7,883 nucleotides of DNA, taken from assembly GCA_016199105.1 (NCBI GenBank), contig JACQHI010000393.1, positions 1-7,883 on the forward strand. Direction: 5' to 3'. The translations under genes were made by a program, and so were the position numbers. Source of the stretch: Lentisphaerota bacterium. Lineage in GTDB: Bacteria > Verrucomicrobiota > Kiritimatiellia > JAAZAB01. Within the stretch, counting starts at the first letter, position 1, and the number at the start of each line of letters is the position of its first letter. The notes below the pieces were generated by a model. The model made no database searches, was not told the DNA's origin, and saw only the letters and a program-made list of their open reading frames with translations. Positions 6,963-7,883 of the stretch are shown one piece after another.

Positions 6963-6990
6963 TAGAGCCGGTTTTACACCGGCTATTCCG
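6963..6990 (+). repeat. Palindromic repeat, copy 2 (AGCCGGT-5-ACCGGCT)
   Basis: This is the second copy of the 28-base block at 487-514, with the same orientation and a perfect 7-base stem (AGCCGGT at 6966-6972, ACCGGCT at 6978-6984), a TTTAC loop and 26 of 28 identical bases. It lies between the heptad repeat and the pseudopilin start. Conservation of the stem while the loop varies suggests that structure matters for its function or spread. Confidence 0.75.
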
Positions 6991-7026
6991 GGTGGCATCG
7001 ACTGGGTGAGCCGTCCGGGGCATCGG

Positions 7027-7254
7027 ATGAACATGAAACAACCCTCCATTCGCTCGTTCACGATGATTGAATTGATGATCGTTTTGGCGGTCATCGGCCT
7101 CCTATGGGGTTTTGATTCCAATGGGTATCACCGGGGGTTCAATGGCGCGTATCTGGATGGGCATGCGGCGTGGATAAGTTCCAACGCTTTTTTCGCGGAT
7201 ACGACGGTCGTTGGCGAGTGCCACGGCAATTATCCCAGGAATGATCCGCCGTGA
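7027..7254 (+). CDS. Miniature pseudopilin, apparently internally deleted
   Basis: The 75-residue product opens with a prepilin signal: a short basic leader, then 'RSFTMIELMIVLAVIGLLWG' (9-28), with the peptidase cut expected before F11 and E15 as the conserved glutamate. After only six more residues it passes into 'YHRGFNGAYLDGHAAWI' (34-50), resembling the 'H...N..F.DGHV' ending of the H-X9-DG pseudopilins common in Planctomycetes, Lentisphaerota and relatives. Those proteins are usually 200 residues or more, so the middle (most of the globular domain) seems missing while the frame is kept. ATG at 7027 or 7033 could start it; neither has a strong ribosome site. It may be a non-functional relic or a genuine mini-pilin. 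No pilus assembly genes are nearby. Confidence 0.6.
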   Translation: MNMKQPSIRSFTMIELMIVLAVIGLLWGFDSNGYHRGFNGAYLDGHAAWISSNAFFADTTVVGECHGNYPRNDPP

Positions 7255-7349
7255 ATAAGGACGGGATCAGACAGGGCGTAACAGAAGCCCGCGTGGCGGA
7301 ACCTCTTCTGCCCGAGCGCTGACCCGAGACAAGGACGTCTGTTATCCCA

Positions 7350-7415
7350 GGTGGCCCGGCCGCTCCGCGGGCGGGTTGACAGAGCAAGCCCGCGCGACGG
7401 AGCGCACGGGCCACC
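7350..7415. repeat. 66-base long palindrome with 18-base arms
   Basis: The outer arms are GGTGGCCCG + GC + CGCTCCG (7350-7367) and CGGAGCG + CA + CGGGCCACC (7398-7415). Sixteen of 18 positions pair, with one symmetric 2-base mismatch. An inner stem, GCGGGTT (7371-7377) with AAGCCCGC (7386-7393, one bulged base), closes an 8-base loop; CGCGGGC/GCCCGCG (7366-7372 and 7388-7394) is an alternative. This is too long and exact for chance and fits a REP- or MITE-like element. No T-run follows on the + strand, so it is not a standard terminator. Confidence 0.7.
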
Positions 7416-7430
7416 TTGCATCTTGCGAGG

Positions 7431-7505
7431 AGCGTGCTCGTGCCCCCGAAAAGGCAGCAGACGTTGGTGCTGGACACACGGGCACTGAGGCGGATCGGAA
7501 GATAA
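7431..7505 (+). pseudogene. Relic of a deacetylase-like gene 3' end
   Basis: In frame up to the TAA at 7503-7505 the bases encode 'SVLVPPKRQQTLVLDTR' followed by 'ALRRIGR'. The deacetylase upstream ends 'LVSRPKDQQTLVLDTRGRG'. Nine consecutive residues (QQTLVLDTR) are identical, and the wider match is about 13 of 16 with one codon missing. Several codons differ only silently (acg-ctg-gta-ttg-gat against acg-ttg-gtg-ctg-gac), which points to an old coding copy and not to a recent DNA duplication. No NodB motifs precede it; the 66-base palindrome lies 16 bases upstream, where the rest of the gene would be. It is best read as the stump of a lost paralogue. Confidence 0.55.
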
Positions 7506-7598
7506 TTCCAGAGAACAAACCTCGGACGCAAAGGACTTGTCCAGCGCTTCGCGGGATTGCGTTTCTCCATGAATAACAATAGAGGCGCGTGCAAAACC

Positions 7599-7627
7599 CC
7601 AGACGGCTCGCCGGAGTCTCGCCCTCC
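7599..7627 (-). repeat. Inverted partial copy of the 5156-5185 repeat unit
   Basis: Read on the minus strand, this unit begins GGAGGGCG and ends CCGTCTGG with 13 bases between. The unit at 5156-5185 begins and ends with exactly the same eight bases on each side, with 14 bases between. The centres differ: a 7-base stem there, and a weaker GC-rich centre here. Identical borders around a variable core suggest one family of small palindromic repeats present in both orientations. Confidence 0.5.
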
Positions 7628-7663
7628 ATGTTGCCAAACATGCGGTTTTCCAGTCGTTTGGAC

Positions 7664-7727
7664 GTGAGTCCCGTTGGGACGGGCCAACGTCCCTCACGGG
7701 AGGAGAGGGCCCGTGTCCATGCGGGCC
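7664..7727. repeat. Two adjacent hairpins downstream of the minus-strand gene
   Basis: GTGAGTCCCGTTGG (7664-7677) pairs with CCAACGTCCCTCAC (7684-7697) at 11 of 14 positions around a 6-base loop. Ten bases on, GGCCCG (7708-7713) and CGGGCC (7722-7727) form a perfect 6-base stem with an 8-base loop. Both lie just past the stop codon of the minus-strand gene and could halt its transcript, but neither is followed by a T-run on that strand, so they may simply be more of the local palindromic repeats. Confidence 0.4.
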
Positions 7728-7753
7728 GCGTCTGTTCCGCATCCGTCCCGTAT

Positions 7754-7883
7754 TTATCGCGCCCCGATTTGCACGCCTTCCGGCAAACGGATGCCGGCTT
7801 CGTCCACCGCCGCCAAGAGGCGGCGGACCAGCGTCGAGGCGTCCACACGGTCAATCCGCGCCTGATAGTTCACGATCAAGCGA
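7754..7883 (-). CDS. C-terminal end of an unrecognised minus-strand gene (5' end outside window)
   Basis: Reading leftward from the right edge, the frame is open for 42 codons and stops at TAA (complement of 7754-7756). The product ends 'RIDRVDASTLVRRLLAAVDE' and then 'AGIRLPEGVQIGAR'. It has an ordinary amphipathic, protein-like composition, unlike the arginine-rich frames overlapping it, and most third codon positions are G or C, as in real genes of this window. I do not recognise the family from this tail. It converges on the pseudopilin gene, with the repeat-rich gap between them. Confidence 0.5.
   Translation of the reverse strand, partial: RLIVNYQARIDRVDASTLVRRLLAAVDEAGIRLPEGVQIGAR

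Larger units (their letters stand above)
7255..7753. other. Gene-free, repeat-rich stretch with decayed sequence
   Basis: No convincing gene is present on either strand in these 499 bases; the open frames found here give low-complexity arginine- and serine-rich products without family features. The stretch holds a weak stem CAGAAG/CTTCTG (7282-7287 and 7305-7310), the 66-base palindrome at 7350-7415, the deacetylase-end relic at 7431-7505, an inverted partial copy of the 5099-5203 element at 7599-7627, and two hairpins at 7664-7697 and 7708-7727. It lies between the converging pseudopilin gene and the minus-strand gene at the right edge. Confidence 0.6.

Noticed and set aside
5958..7121. Minus-strand open frame of 387 codons opposite the deacetylase
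   Set aside because: The + strand carries the NodB motifs and a ribosome site; the antisense product is His/Arg-rich and runs on into the repeat region.
7139..7854. Three overlapping minus-strand frames of 170-182 codons in the right-hand gap
   Set aside because: They overlap each other, cross the palindromes and relic, and have Arg/Ser/Pro-rich low-complexity products. The partial frame at 7754-7883 is a better candidate on this strand.
1..7883. tRNA, rRNA or riboswitch genes
   Set aside because: No cloverleaf-like block with a T-arm consensus, rRNA motif or recognisable riboswitch core was seen on reading the intergenic stretches by eye; a covariance search was not possible.

Overview
The window is GC-rich (roughly 60% by eye) and almost all genes read on the + strand. 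The gene content suggests a polysaccharide-degrading bacterium of the PVC group (Kiritimatiellota, Lentisphaerota or Verrucomicrobiota). The grounds are a heparinase-like protein end, a very large secreted lyase-like protein with a CBM9-like tail, a pseudopilin remnant of the kind that is abundant in these phyla, and many small palindromic intergenic repeats. This placement is inferred; no rRNA or other taxonomic marker is present.

Layout. Positions 1-393 hold the C-terminal end of a heparinase II/III-type protein that begins outside the window. After a short repeat-bearing gap come a 158-residue unrecognised protein (543-1019) and, 9 bases later, a creatininase-family metal amidohydrolase (1029-1760), probably one transcription unit. 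Next is a 1066-residue exported protein (1869-5069). Its parts are a signal peptide, beta-rich N-terminal domains, an apparent alpha-helical toroid, a beta-sandwich and a CBM9-like C-terminus. A structured repeat (5099-5203) separates it from a Phd/VapC-type toxin-antitoxin pair (5306-5940) with its own promoter. A cytoplasmic NodB-like deacetylase (5985-6896) follows. The right end is repeat-rich and decayed. It holds heptad repeats, a palindrome repeat, a tiny pseudopilin that appears internally deleted (7027-7254), about 500 bases of intergenic DNA with inverted repeats and a gene-end relic, and finally the C-terminus of a minus-strand gene that leaves the window (7754-7883).

How the genes may fit together (inference). 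Heparinase-like lyase, giant lyase-like protein, amidohydrolase and deacetylase read as a small locus for breaking down an acidic, N-acetylated or otherwise amidated polysaccharide. Depolymerisation would occur outside the cytoplasm, and deacetylation and amide hydrolysis inside it. The toxin-antitoxin pair looks like a later arrival.

The least expected observations are: (1) a second, diverged copy of the last codons of the deacetylase about 600 bases downstream, next to a 66-base palindrome; (2) two 28-base copies of one palindromic repeat 6.5 kb apart; (3) a shared 8+8 base frame linking the element at 5156-5185 with an inverted copy at 7599-7627; (4) the internally deleted pseudopilin; and (5) the unclassified 1066-residue protein.
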